Below, piece by piece: positions 1 to 7,827 of a stretch of 64,000 bases of DNA. Position numbers and translations under genes: made by a program. The notes beneath the pieces were generated by a model. It searched no databases and was not told where the DNA came from. It was given only the letters and a program-made list of their open reading frames with translations. This DNA is from Bacteroidia bacterium (GTDB lineage: Bacteria; Bacteroidota; Bacteroidia; SpSt-205), in contig JANXCX010000006.1 of the NCBI GenBank assembly GCA_025059535.1, positions 74,913 through 138,912 on the forward strand. Reading direction: 5' to 3'. Position 1 is the stretch's first letter; every line of letters begins with the position of its first letter.

Positions 1-798
1 AGGAAAGAAAACCCACGCAGGCTGGCCTTTCATATCGCTTGAAGGGATTTTCTGAAGACCTTCAACAAACTTTTTCTTATCGGCTAAGACTATAAGCACG
101 TCGGACTTGTAATGCAGAGCCATTTGCAAGATAAGTCGGATGAGAAGTTCATCTTTCCAGATTACGGGGGTATATTTTTCGGGCTTACCGAGAAGGTTAT
201 GGAGCTTACGGTGGAGGAGGTGGAGAAGTTTTTCGTAACGCAGGAGGGGAAGCCCTATGAACTCAGCCCGACCGCGACGAGCCAAACGCTGCAAAAAGCG
301 CCGCCCCACCGGCGAGGCAAACTTACGGTCATATATAATCATAGGCCGCTGCCACGCAGGACGGCTTTCGGGAAAAGCTATAAGCACAGGTACAGGGGCT
401 TGAAAGATAAAGTGGCGGGCATGAAAGCCAAGGCTGCCCTCCGCCTCTGTATTTTCGTTTTGGCTACCAATTGCTAGCAGGCTGCAGTTTTCGGTAGCTA
501 AATAGCGGTAGATACCATCGGTAACGAAGTCCTGGTGGGTTATTAGCTTTATCCCGCGCCGGTCAGCTGGGTGTATTTCTTTTAATAAAAATTCTTTCAG
601 CTTTTGCTGAGCAGATTTGCGCGCTTCATTTTCCATAGCTTCAATTACGTGAGCAGAAAGGAACGGAAGACCCTTGGGAAGCTGGTAAGCGTGATAAAGT
701 ACAAGTGGATCGCGTAGAATCCGACGCAGCTCTAGTGCCGCATGCAGCGCCGCTACACAACCCGGACCGTAGTCAATACCCACTAAGATTTTACCCAT
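1..798 (-). CDS. Universal stress protein family protein (partial, C-terminus beyond window)
   Basis: UspA-like cytoplasmic nucleotide-binding-fold protein; 266 codons are visible and the frame is still open at base 1, so the C-terminus is missing. The N-terminus MGKILVGIDYG is the typical first beta strand. Around residues 130-165 it shows GSQNENTEAEGSLGFHAR followed by APVPVLIAFPE, the place where Usp proteins carry their GS-x-G-x-x-G loop and final strand of the first domain. A second, more divergent half follows, so a tandem Usp architecture is likely. The ATG at 798 lies 4 nt after a TACTTTTG promoter element, which fixes the start. Its role (stress survival) is inferred from the family only. 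Confidence 0.8.
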   Translation of the reverse strand, partial: MGKILVGIDYGPGCVAALHAALELRRILRDPLVLYHAYQLPKGLPFLSAHVIEAMENEARKSAQQKLKEFLLKEIHPADRRGIKLITHQDFVTDGIYRYLATENCSLLAIGSQNENTEAEGSLGFHARHFIFQAPVPVLIAFPESRPAWQRPMIIYDRKFASPVGRRFLQRLARRGRAEFIGLPLLRYEKLLHLLHRKLHNLLGKPEKYTPVIWKDELLIRLILQMALHYKSDVLIVLADKKKFVEGLQKIPSSDMKGQPAWVFFP

Positions 799-802
799 CG
801 TA

Positions 803-810
803 CAAAAGTA
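803..810 (-). promoter_or_regulatory. Bacteroidota -7 element TACTTTTG, leaderless type
   Basis: The element ends 4 nt before the ATG at 798, so transcription should begin at or next to the start codon of the universal stress protein gene. Confidence 0.65.
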
Positions 811-824
811 TGGGCTTTTTCTTG

Positions 825-832
825 TACCTTTG
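825..832 (+). promoter_or_regulatory. Bacteroidota -7 element TACCTTTG
   Basis: The element ends 9 nt before the ATG at 842 of the DUF349 gene. It overlaps an upstream in-frame TTG (830), which makes that TTG an unlikely start. Confidence 0.6.
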
Positions 833-841
833 TGCAGCCAT

Positions 842-2695
842 ATGGTGGAGGCCCAAAATCCCGAAGTGCCCCAAGGAGAGAGTGTTTTTCCCGACCAGCT
901 GCATCAAACTTTACAAGAACTGCTTCAGTACCGCTTTGAGGAGCTAAAACGTCTGTTGTACCAGGAAAAGCCCGATTTAGCCCAAATCGTGCTGCTTCTG
1001 GAATATCTCAATCGCTTCAACTATCGGCGCGACTTTAACTCTCTCGTACAAGCCTTTCGACACTATGTGAATTTCCATCTTCCTCAATGGCGGACGGAAA
1101 GCAAAACGAAAGAAGATCTTGCCCGGCTGGACGCCTTTCAGAAGCGGTACGAGGATGCGCTGGTACAGTTTGAAAATATGCGGCTGGCCTATGAGGAGCG
1201 CTGCAAGCAGAACGCCGAAAAGGCCCGTGCGTTACTTAAAGAGCTCCAGGCCATCGTAGTAGAAGAGCAGCTGGATAAGGTAGTGCGCGTACGCCAGATA
1301 AGCCGCCAATGGGCCGCCCTTCGCAAAGAATTGCTGGGCCCCGACCGAAAAGAGCTCTCTTACCCCTTCAAGGCCTCCCTCAAGGCCTTTCATGACCTCT
1401 ATCAGCGCTATAAGGACATCTTTCAGGCCGAGCAAGCCGCCCTTCTAGAAAGGCGAAAGCAAATCCTCCAAGAAATAGAACGGCTTTTTCCGCCGGAGAA
1501 TGTCCAAACTACCGCCGAGTTCTGGCAGCAGCAGCGCGACCGCCTCGCCGTACTCCAAGTAGAATGGGACTCCCTGCCGCGCCTAAGGACCCGGGAAGCC
1601 AAAGAACTCTATCAACAGTATTACCAGCTCCTCCGAAAGTTCCGCCAGGCTTACCTCCTCTTCCGCTCCCAAGCCTATCAGCGTGTCCAGAAAAATCCTA
1701 TTCTCCAAGAGACCTACCGGCGCAAAAAGCAAATAATAGAACTGCTTCAGCCGCTTGTGGAACGGGCCTATGCTTCCTTAGAAGAATGGAAGCAGGTAAA
1801 TCAAAAAGTACGCGAATTTATACGCGAGTGGCGCAGCCTCACCGAAAAGTCCCTAGCGCAGGATGACTCGCGCGAGGTACGCCGCTTCTACGCCCCCCTC
1901 AATCAGCAATTCAGCGAGCTTTTAGACCGATTCCACGAGAAATCCGAGGTATTTAGTCAGCAGTACAGGGAAAAGCAGCTCGCACGCCTCAAGGAAATAG
2001 GCCAGGAACTTCTCAAAAAAGCCGAAAAGCTGCTCAAGAAAGGCGATCCGGTGGAAGGGCTGCGCCTCTACCGCGCTCAGTTTCCTGTGTGGCGGCGACG
2101 CTTCCAGCGCTTTCAAAAAGAACCCGAAATAGCCGAACTGCATACAAGAATCTTAGCTTTAGGCGATCAGCTTAAAGAAGCTCACAAACTTCAGGCCCAG
2201 AAGCTTGCAGAAAACCTGGAGAAACGCAATAAGCTCTTAAATGAACTGGAGTCTCTAGCCTATAACGGAAGCCGAGACAAGCTGAATGAATTTGTAGCCA
2301 AGCTTTTAGAGTATGAAGGTTGTGGTGAGGTAGCCCCCTCGCATCGGGAAAGGCTCAAAACACGGCAGCGTCAGGCCGTCCAGCAATTCTTGGCTACTTC
2401 GGGCATTTCCCAATCCGATTTCCAAGAAGCCCTTCTTACCCATCAGCTAGCTACTCAGACCCCGCAGCAGATTCGCAAAACTATAGACTCTTTGAAGGCC
2501 CAAATCAAGCAGTACCGGCAAGAAATTCAGGGCTATCAGAATACGCTGGCCCTGCTTGCTCGCGGTAAAGGCAGCGAACCCCTCCGCCAAGAGCTGGAAC
2601 AAAAGATTAGCGATACCCAAGCCAACCTCCAACGTACGCAAGAACTGCTGCAGCGGCTTCAATCGGCGAGTGCCTCCTCTACCCCATCCGCCTAA
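842..2695 (+). CDS. DUF349 domain-containing coiled-coil protein
   Basis: A 617-residue, highly charged, almost entirely alpha-helical protein rich in Gln, Arg, Glu and Leu, without signal peptide or membrane segment. It contains several repeats of about 70-75 residues with conserved Trp, Phe and Tyr (for example around QWAALRKELLGP and EFIREWRSLTEKS), the pattern of DUF349 proteins common in Bacteroidota. Biochemical function is unknown. The final third (about 500-610) looks like a continuous coiled coil. The next gene begins inside its last 26 bases, so the two are probably co-translated. ATG 842 was preferred over TTG 830 because TTG 830 lies in the promoter element. Confidence 0.8.
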   Translation: MVEAQNPEVPQGESVFPDQLHQTLQELLQYRFEELKRLLYQEKPDLAQIVLLLEYLNRFNYRRDFNSLVQAFRHYVNFHLPQWRTESKTKEDLARLDAFQKRYEDALVQFENMRLAYEERCKQNAEKARALLKELQAIVVEEQLDKVVRVRQISRQWAALRKELLGPDRKELSYPFKASLKAFHDLYQRYKDIFQAEQAALLERRKQILQEIERLFPPENVQTTAEFWQQQRDRLAVLQVEWDSLPRLRTREAKELYQQYYQLLRKFRQAYLLFRSQAYQRVQKNPILQETYRRKKQIIELLQPLVERAYASLEEWKQVNQKVREFIREWRSLTEKSLAQDDSREVRRFYAPLNQQFSELLDRFHEKSEVFSQQYREKQLARLKEIGQELLKKAEKLLKKGDPVEGLRLYRAQFPVWRRRFQRFQKEPEIAELHTRILALGDQLKEAHKLQAQKLAENLEKRNKLLNELESLAYNGSRDKLNEFVAKLLEYEGCGEVAPSHRERLKTRQRQAVQQFLATSGISQSDFQEALLTHQLATQTPQQIRKTIDSLKAQIKQYRQEIQGYQNTLALLARGKGSEPLRQELEQKISDTQANLQRTQELLQRLQSASASSTPSA

Positions 2696-3443
2696 GTTCT
2701 ACCAAGCGCTCCACCAGGCCGCGCACCGTAAAGCTACGGGCTTATACCTAGCCTTGGGGTATAAGCTTCTTGCGGAGGCTTTGAAGAGCCTGCCGCCTCA
2801 GGCTTTTCACGCCATTCTGTACGATCAGGAAGGACCGCCGCCGGCAGTACCCTCTGCCCTTCAGGGGCTTCTTTATCCCCTACCCGCTTGGCAGATAGCC
2901 CGGATTGCGCAGCAAGAGACGCCTCAGGGGGTAATTACGGTGCTCTATCAGCCTGCGCCTTCTTGCTCTGAGCCTTTTCCTCCGGCTATTCTTGCCGAAC
3001 GGCTGCAAGACCCAGGCAATTTAGGCACACTCCTGCGCACTATGGAGTGGCTGGGCTATAGGTATCTCTGGCTTACGGAGGATAGTGTGGACCCTTTTCA
3101 TCCAAAAGCGGTGCGTGCCAGCATGGGCAGCCTCTTTCGCCTTCAGGCGACCCGCTGGAGGGAGTGGGAAGAGCTCCTGCGCCACTATGAGGACCGCACT
3201 GTTGTGGCAGACGTGCGAGGCAAGCCGGCTACCGAGGTAAGTTGGGCACGCTACGATAGCCTATACCTTGGCAGCGAAGCTGGCGGGGCCCAGCGCGCTC
3301 CCCAGCACTGGTTACGCGTAAGCATTCCCCCCTCCCCTACCGCTCAAGCCGAATCGCTCAACGTAAGCCTCGCCGCTGCCCTCCTGCTCTACACCCGACG
3401 TGAGATTATGTGCGGTAGGTTACGTACTTTATCGCCTCTATAA
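2670..3443 (+). CDS. TrmH/SpoU family RNA 2'-O-methyltransferase
   Basis: SPOUT-class S-adenosylmethionine-dependent 2'-O-ribose methyltransferase, 257 residues from the GTG at 2670. The three SpoU motifs are present: motif 1 LQDPGNLGTLLRTMEWLG with the catalytic Asn and Arg, motif 2 LYLGSEAGG, and motif 3 ESLNVSLAAALLLY, which form the trefoil knot. The N-terminal part (about 1-100) is the substrate-binding domain. The exact target (23S rRNA or tRNA) cannot be told. The gene starts inside the DUF349 gene, implying translational coupling, and its 3' end overlaps pdhB on the other strand by 38 bp. A longer reading frame exists upstream, but that part is a frame shadow of the DUF349 gene. Confidence 0.85.
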   Translation: MPPLPHPPKFYQALHQAAHRKATGLYLALGYKLLAEALKSLPPQAFHAILYDQEGPPPAVPSALQGLLYPLPAWQIARIAQQETPQGVITVLYQPAPSCSEPFPPAILAERLQDPGNLGTLLRTMEWLGYRYLWLTEDSVDPFHPKAVRASMGSLFRLQATRWREWEELLRHYEDRTVVADVRGKPATEVSWARYDSLYLGSEAGGAQRAPQHWLRVSIPPSPTAQAESLNVSLAAALLLYTRREIMCGRLRTLSPL

Positions 3444-4389
3444 GCCGCTTGGGATTAGGCAGGTAGGCTTCTACCAGGGTGGGGGCATAGGCCATAGGCG
3501 CATCTGCCCCCGTAAGACGTACTACAGGTGCATCCAAATAGTCAAAGGCCCACCGCTGCACCGCATACGCTATTTCCGCCGCTAGTCCCCCCAGCGGCCA
3601 AGACTCTTCTACTACTACCAGCCGATTGGTGCGTTTCACCGAGGCGATCACCGTCTCATAGTCTAGAGGGCGCAGGGTACGCAGGTCTATCACTTCTACC
3701 GAAATGCCTTCAGACTCAAGAATTTTAGCTGCTTCCAGCGCCACATGCACCATCTTGCCAAAACTTACCACCGTTACCTCCGTGCCTGGCCGCTTGACCT
3801 CAGCTACCCCAATCGGAATAAGGAAGTCCTCATCCTCAGGTACCTCGCCCTTGAGCCCATACATCAGCTCGGACTCCATTACGAGCACGGGGTCATCGTC
3901 TCGGATAGCGCTTTTAAGGAGGCCTTTCGCGTCGCGCGGCGTACTGGGCGAAACTACCTTAAGACCTGGCACATTCGCATACCAATTTTCAAATGACTGG
4001 GAGTGCTGCTGGGCCAGCTGACCTGCTGAACCGCTCGGTCCGCGAAATACGATCGGTACAGCGAACTGCCCGCCGCTCATGTGGCGCAGCTTCGCCGCAT
4101 GATTTACCACTTGGTCAATCGCCAGCAGAGCAAAATTGAAAGTCATGAATTCAATCACGGGGCGAAGACCTACCATAGCCGCCCCTACGCCAATCGCCGC
4201 AAAACCCAACTCTGAAATAGGTGTATCTATCACACGCTCGGGGCCGAATTCAGCCAAAAGCCCCTCACTTACTTTATAAGCCCCATTGTATTCCCCTACT
4301 TCTTCGCCCATTAGGAAGACGCGCCAGTCGCGCCGCATCTCTTCCCGCAGAGCGGCTCGTAAGGCCTCACGAAATTGCATGATAGCCAT
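3406..4389 (-). CDS. pdhB: Pyruvate dehydrogenase E1 component, beta subunit
   Basis: Beta subunit of the thiamine-diphosphate 2-oxoacid dehydrogenase E1, 327 residues, the normal length. Seen: FLMGEEVGEYNGAYKVSEGL with the conserved Glu of the ThDP site, RVIDTPISE, IEFMTFNFALLAIDQ, and a C-terminal transketolase-like domain with VIDLRTLRPLD and VVVEESWPLGG. It pairs with an E1 alpha subunit to decarboxylate pyruvate for acetyl-CoA synthesis. No pdhA, E2 or E3 gene lies next to it, so the complex is encoded at separate loci. It has its own promoter 4 nt upstream of the ATG, and its 3' end overlaps the methyltransferase gene on the opposite strand. A branched-chain 2-oxoacid substrate is possible but less likely. 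Confidence 0.92.
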   Translation of the reverse strand: MAIMQFREALRAALREEMRRDWRVFLMGEEVGEYNGAYKVSEGLLAEFGPERVIDTPISELGFAAIGVGAAMVGLRPVIEFMTFNFALLAIDQVVNHAAKLRHMSGGQFAVPIVFRGPSGSAGQLAQQHSQSFENWYANVPGLKVVSPSTPRDAKGLLKSAIRDDDPVLVMESELMYGLKGEVPEDEDFLIPIGVAEVKRPGTEVTVVSFGKMVHVALEAAKILESEGISVEVIDLRTLRPLDYETVIASVKRTNRLVVVEESWPLGGLAAEIAYAVQRWAFDYLDAPVVRLTGADAPMAYAPTLVEAYLPNPKRLIEAIKYVTYRT

Positions 4390-4393
4390 AAAG

Positions 4394-4401
4394 CAAAAGT
4401 A
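4394..4401 (-). promoter_or_regulatory. -7 element TACTTTTG of pdhB, leaderless type
   Basis: Four bases (CTTT) separate the element from the pdhB ATG at 4389. The element sits in the 15-bp gap after the murF stop codon. Confidence 0.65.
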
Positions 4402-4404
4402 TGA

Positions 4405-5739
4405 CTAGCTTTCCAAAATTTTCTCCACAGCTTGGGCGCGTGAGCCTTTGAGGTACCAAACTTCGGCCTCCTCTAACCAGGGCGGCGGCGCCGCACGCGC
4501 CTCCTCAACCCGGCTATACCAGCGATATGTAATTCCTCCGAGCCGCTCTAAGGCCGGCTCCCATAAGGGGCCTATTAGCACTACGCCGCGAATTTGCCTG
4601 CGGTAAGGCGAGAGGCTCTCTAAAGCCTTCTGATGCGCCTCTAGAGCCCATGCGCCCAATTCCTCCATTTGTCCCAAGATTAGCGCGACCTTCTGCGGAA
4701 AGCGCACAGTCTCCCAAAGGGCCTGAAGACTAGCCGCTAAGGAAGAAGGATTAGCATTATAGGCATCTAAAATGAGTATGCGCCCTCCCTTACGCAGTAT
4801 CTGGGACCGGTAGGCTTCTGGGGAGAAGGTTTTCAGTCTTTCGGCCATTTCCCTAAGGGAAAGCCCAAAGGCTTTTCCTACGGCCAGTGCGGCGAGTACA
4901 TTAAGCCGGTTGAAACTGCCCCATAGCGGGACGGCCAAACGGAAGCCCTCTCCCTCTATTTCGCCCTCTAGCTCGGCCCATTCCCAATCCAAAGTCCGCC
5001 ACTGCCCCCAGGCGCAACTGGCCGGATGATCCCCAAAATAGCGGACCTCTAGGCTACTTTTTACCGCTCTCTGCTGAAAAAACTCCTCCTCCCCATTTAG
5101 GAAAAGGCGCGTTCCGCCTTGGGTCTCCAGGTATTCTACCAGTTCCCATTTGGTGGCGCTATTTGTGGCTAAGTCGCCGTAGCCCTCTAAGTGATCGGCG
5201 CCGATGTTGGTAAGAAGGCCTTGGGTGGGACGGGCCAACTGGCATAAGGCGGCGATTTCTCCGGGGTGGTTATCACCCAGCTCTACTACGGCTATGGCAT
5301 GCGTAGGCCGAAGCCGCAACAGCGTAAGGGGAACGCCTAAGTGATTATTCCAGCTTCTCGGACTGACGAGCACGGCATAGCGGCTACTTAGGAGGTGGCC
5401 GATTAGGGCTTTGGTGGTAGTTTTGCCGTTGGAGCCGCCTATCGCAAGTAGAGGCAGGGTGAAGCGCTGGCGATAGGCTGCCGCTACCTCTTGAAGGAAG
5501 CTGAGCGGGTCCGGATGGTAGGCAATTCGGTCAGGGGGTACGTCAGCGGGAGGCGGATAGCCTTCGGGAAGCACGACCCACGCGGCCCCGCGCTGCCAGG
5601 CGGCTGCAGCAAACTCCCCTCCATGGTGGGTACGACCAGGTAGGGCGAAAAAAACCTCCCCTGGCCCTATAGCGCGGCTATCTATATGGGCGCCGGTGCC
5701 CTGAAGGAGAGCCGACCTAACCGCTTCAAGAGCGCTCAA
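4405..5739 (-). CDS. murF: UDP-N-acetylmuramoyl-tripeptide--D-alanyl-D-alanine ligase
   Basis: Cytoplasmic Mur ligase that adds D-Ala-D-Ala to UDP-MurNAc-tripeptide with ATP. 444 residues. N-terminal UDP-binding domain with DSRAIGPGEVFFALPG (about 20-35), the ATP-binding loop GGSNGKTTTK at 101-110, VELGDNHPGEI and NIGADHLEGYG in the central domain, and the C-terminal ligase domain with LDAYNANPSS. These DNNP-, NAH-type and DAYNANP motifs favour MurF over MurC/D/E. The start overlaps the end of gatC by 4 bp. It is the last gene of the nuoK-plsC-gatC-murF set. Confidence 0.93.
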   Translation of the reverse strand: MSALEAVRSALLQGTGAHIDSRAIGPGEVFFALPGRTHHGGEFAAAAWQRGAAWVVLPEGYPPPADVPPDRIAYHPDPLSFLQEVAAAYRQRFTLPLLAIGGSNGKTTTKALIGHLLSSRYAVLVSPRSWNNHLGVPLTLLRLRPTHAIAVVELGDNHPGEIAALCQLARPTQGLLTNIGADHLEGYGDLATNSATKWELVEYLETQGGTRLFLNGEEEFFQQRAVKSSLEVRYFGDHPASCAWGQWRTLDWEWAELEGEIEGEGFRLAVPLWGSFNRLNVLAALAVGKAFGLSLREMAERLKTFSPEAYRSQILRKGGRILILDAYNANPSSLAASLQALWETVRFPQKVALILGQMEELGAWALEAHQKALESLSPYRRQIRGVVLIGPLWEPALERLGGITYRWYSRVEEARAAPPPWLEEAEVWYLKGSRAQAVEKILES

Positions 5740-6032
5740 GAGCCTTTTGCGTGAAACTTAGGCACACGTAGATAAAGCCCATCCGTACGCGGGGCATTCG
5801 CAAAAAGCAGTGTGGTATCCACGGGCGGTTCGGGAATGTCCGAGCGCAACACTTCCGCCGGCTCACCCACAAATCGCATCGGCTCTACCTCCTCTAGAGG
5901 TAGCTCGTTTATTTTTTCTACAAAACTCACGATACGCTCTAAATCCTTTCGTAGAGCTGCACGCTCTTCCCCCTCTAAATGAAGGCGCGCCAGCTCACAC
6001 AGGTCGTCCAGCAGGGACTCGGTTATGTTCAT
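5736..6032 (-). CDS. gatC: Asp-tRNA(Asn)/Glu-tRNA(Gln) amidotransferase subunit C
   Basis: Small 98-residue subunit that stabilises the GatCAB amidotransferase, which converts Glu-tRNA(Gln) to Gln-tRNA(Gln) or Asp-tRNA(Asn) to Asn-tRNA(Asn). Family features: N-terminal helices LLDDLCELARLHLEGEER, then IVSFVEKINELPLEEVEP and the conserved R-x-D near LRSDIPEPP. gatA and gatB are not adjacent. The gene begins inside plsC (38-bp overlap) and ends in a 4-bp overlap with murF, so all three are likely translated from one mRNA. Confidence 0.88.
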   Translation of the reverse strand: MNITESLLDDLCELARLHLEGEERAALRKDLERIVSFVEKINELPLEEVEPMRFVGEPAEVLRSDIPEPPVDTTLLFANAPRTDGLYLRVPKFHAKGS

Positions 6033-6744
6033 AGGCTACCAGCGTTTCGTACATCCAATTATATACGGCTTCTTTGAGGGTTTGGACAGTGTGGCCAGCG
6101 GGATCTATAGGGGGATGAAAGTAGCAGCGTACCTCACCAGGCCGCATAAGAAAGCGCCCGTCAGCACTGAGACATAGGTCTGAACCTACAATCACAAATG
6201 GCACTAAGGGGACCCCTAACTCTACGGCTAGGGCAAAGGCCCCTTCGTGAAAAGGTCCGAGGGGTCGGACATGTCGGGTGGTACCTTCGGGGTAGATGAG
6301 GACATGGAAGCCTGCTTGGAGCTTGGTGCGTACAGCCCGCAGGGTATGCACACGCTCGCGCAAGCTATCCCGCCGCAACACAATATGCAGGCGCCGGTAC
6401 ATCCAGCCAAACAAGGGAATACGGGCTAGCTCCGCCTTCCCTACAAAGGCTACCCGTGGGGGAAGAATCACATAGCAGACGGGAATATCTAAGTAGCTGC
6501 GGTGATTCGCCACTAAGATGCAAGGCTGGCTAGGGAGAGCATAGCTAACTGGCACCCGAACCCGAATCCCCCCAAGGAAAAGAAGGAAGCGGCCCCACCA
6601 TTTGTTAAGCTGGTGGGCTAGGCGCGCACGAGCCGGGGTAACGCGCCACAGCACTAGGCCATACACGGGCAGAAGAACTAGAAAATAGCTTACCAGCCAA
6701 AACCCAAACCATAGGCTCCAGATTCGCTGAAAAAGTTCTTTCAT
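5995..6744 (-). CDS. plsC: 1-acyl-sn-glycerol-3-phosphate acyltransferase (PlsC family)
   Basis: Membrane-associated acyltransferase that makes phosphatidic acid from lysophosphatidic acid; 249 residues. The N-terminus has a long hydrophobic segment (about 8-32). The catalytic HX4D motif appears as NHRSYLD (His and Asp spaced as required), followed by a FVGKAEL motif and the substrate-binding YPEGTTR. It sits between nuoK (4-bp overlap) and gatC (38-bp overlap). The exact acyl acceptor cannot be determined by reading; another lysolipid is possible. Confidence 0.88.
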   Translation of the reverse strand: MKELFQRIWSLWFGFWLVSYFLVLLPVYGLVLWRVTPARARLAHQLNKWWGRFLLFLGGIRVRVPVSYALPSQPCILVANHRSYLDIPVCYVILPPRVAFVGKAELARIPLFGWMYRRLHIVLRRDSLRERVHTLRAVRTKLQAGFHVLIYPEGTTRHVRPLGPFHEGAFALAVELGVPLVPFVIVGSDLCLSADGRFLMRPGEVRCYFHPPIDPAGHTVQTLKEAVYNWMYETLVAYEHNRVPAGRPV

Positions 6745-7010
6745 GGAACGAGGAGGTTTTCCAAAGAAAATTGGCCGCTACTGCGCCAAAGGTGATAAAA
6801 GAGAAAAAGAGCAACCGCACCTTCCAAAAGTGCAAATAAAAGCATAAGTAGAAGGAGGCCGATAGCTTCGGGCGTGCCGCTAAGAAGTAGAAGAGGAGCG
6901 GCGGCGTTGAAGAGGAGTTCTAAGCCCACGAGAAGCCACAAGGGATGCGGCCGACTGATAACTAGGTAGATTCCCGCCGCAAAAAAAGCAAGGCTCAGCC
7001 AAACCGCCAT
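6741..7010 (-). CDS. nuoK: NADH-quinone oxidoreductase subunit K
   Basis: An 89-residue, three-helix membrane protein of the proton-pumping arm of complex I. The two helix glutamates of NuoK are present: LVGLELLFNA in the second helix and LLFALLEGAVALFL in the third, followed by the usual cytoplasmic HLWR...FSLENL tail. It is slightly shorter than the typical 100-residue NuoK. I chose ATG 7010; a GTG at 7034 would add 8 residues but lies inside the promoter element. No other nuo gene is adjacent (nuoD lies 6 kb away), and nuoK leads an unrelated plsC-gatC-murF set. Confidence 0.8.
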   Translation of the reverse strand: MAVWLSLAFFAAGIYLVISRPHPLWLLVGLELLFNAAAPLLLLSGTPEAIGLLLLMLLFALLEGAVALFLFYHLWRSSGQFSLENLLVP

Positions 7011-7022
7011 ACCAAATGTGCG

Positions 7023-7030
7023 TATATTTG
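7023..7030 (+). promoter_or_regulatory. -7 element TATATTTG of the ankyrin gene
   Basis: The element ends 17 nt before ATG 7048. It is interleaved with the oppositely oriented nuoK promoter. Confidence 0.5.
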
Positions 7031-7033
7031 CCA

Positions 7034-7041
7034 CAAAGGTA
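7034..7041 (-). promoter_or_regulatory. -7 element TACCTTTG of nuoK
   Basis: The element reads on the minus strand and ends 23 nt before the chosen nuoK ATG (7010). An in-frame GTG overlaps its last base and so should not be transcribed. Confidence 0.5.
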
Positions 7042-7047
7042 GGATTT

Positions 7048-7824
7048 ATGGATGCAGAAGTACAAGAATTGATTCAGGCGGGGAATATAGAGGGGCTACG
7101 CAAGCGCTTTCCCACGGCTATTGACCTTCAACTGCGCGACGCTCAGGAGGCTAGCCTTCTGCACTGGGCCGCCCGTTTAGGAAGCATTCCCGTAGCGGAG
7201 TGGCTCCTCAGCCAGGGCGTGTCTCCAAATGATACCGACCAGAATGGTGAGACGCCCCTCCATTATGCGGCGCGCGCAGCCAAAGAAGCCATGGTAGCCT
7301 TTCTCCTCGCTCGGGGCGCGGAGGTAAATGTAAAAAGTCTTACAGGGGCTACACCTCTCCACGTAGCCGCCTATGTAGGTGCCCTCCCCATAGTAGAGAA
7401 GCTCCTTGAAGCTGGCGCCCACATTGAGGCCCAAAATGAAAATGGCTCCACTCCACTTCATCTAGCCGTATATAATGGCCATCTAGAAGTAGTGAAGCTG
7501 CTTTTAGCCCGCGGCGCCTCCGTGAACTCCAGCACACATAAAGGCGTACAAGCTATCCACTGGGCAGCCATTAATGGAAATGTGGAACTTCTCCGCTTCC
7601 TCATAGAGAAAGGCGCTTCGGTAAATGCCTGCGATAAAGAGGGTCGTACTGCGCTGCATGAGGCGGCGGCGCGCGGGCACTTAGCCGCCGTGCAGTTCTT
7701 AGTAGCCCAAGGGGCTGATATCAATGCCGCAGATATACGCGGGCAGACGCCCCTTTACCTAGCCGAAAAGCGCTGGCATTCCGAAGTAGCCGAGTGGCTC
7801 CGAGCTAACGGCGCCGAAGAATAG
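7048..7824 (+). CDS. Ankyrin repeat protein
   Basis: A 258-residue soluble protein without signal peptide, made of about seven consecutive ankyrin repeats with the consensus G-x-T-P-L-H-x-A-A (GETPLHYAA, GATPLHVAA, GSTPLHLAV, GVQAIHWAA, GRTALHEAA, GQTPLYLAE). The stretch before the first full repeat is a degenerate capping repeat. It is a protein-protein interaction scaffold of unknown partner. The ATG at 7048 is preceded by an AGGA-like sequence; a longer upstream reading would start inside the promoter. metG follows after 3 nt, so the two are probably co-transcribed. Confidence 0.88.
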   Translation: MDAEVQELIQAGNIEGLRKRFPTAIDLQLRDAQEASLLHWAARLGSIPVAEWLLSQGVSPNDTDQNGETPLHYAARAAKEAMVAFLLARGAEVNVKSLTGATPLHVAAYVGALPIVEKLLEAGAHIEAQNENGSTPLHLAVYNGHLEVVKLLLARGASVNSSTHKGVQAIHWAAINGNVELLRFLIEKGASVNACDKEGRTALHEAAARGHLAAVQFLVAQGADINAADIRGQTPLYLAEKRWHSEVAEWLRANGAEE

Positions 7825-7827
7825 CGC

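Noticed and set aside
112-477. Plus-strand frame at the start of the window
   Set aside because: It lies antisense to the universal stress protein, which has family motifs and a promoter.
2556-2669. Upstream extension of the SpoU methyltransferase
   Set aside because: It is a shifted frame of the DUF349 gene; family similarity begins after GTG 2670.
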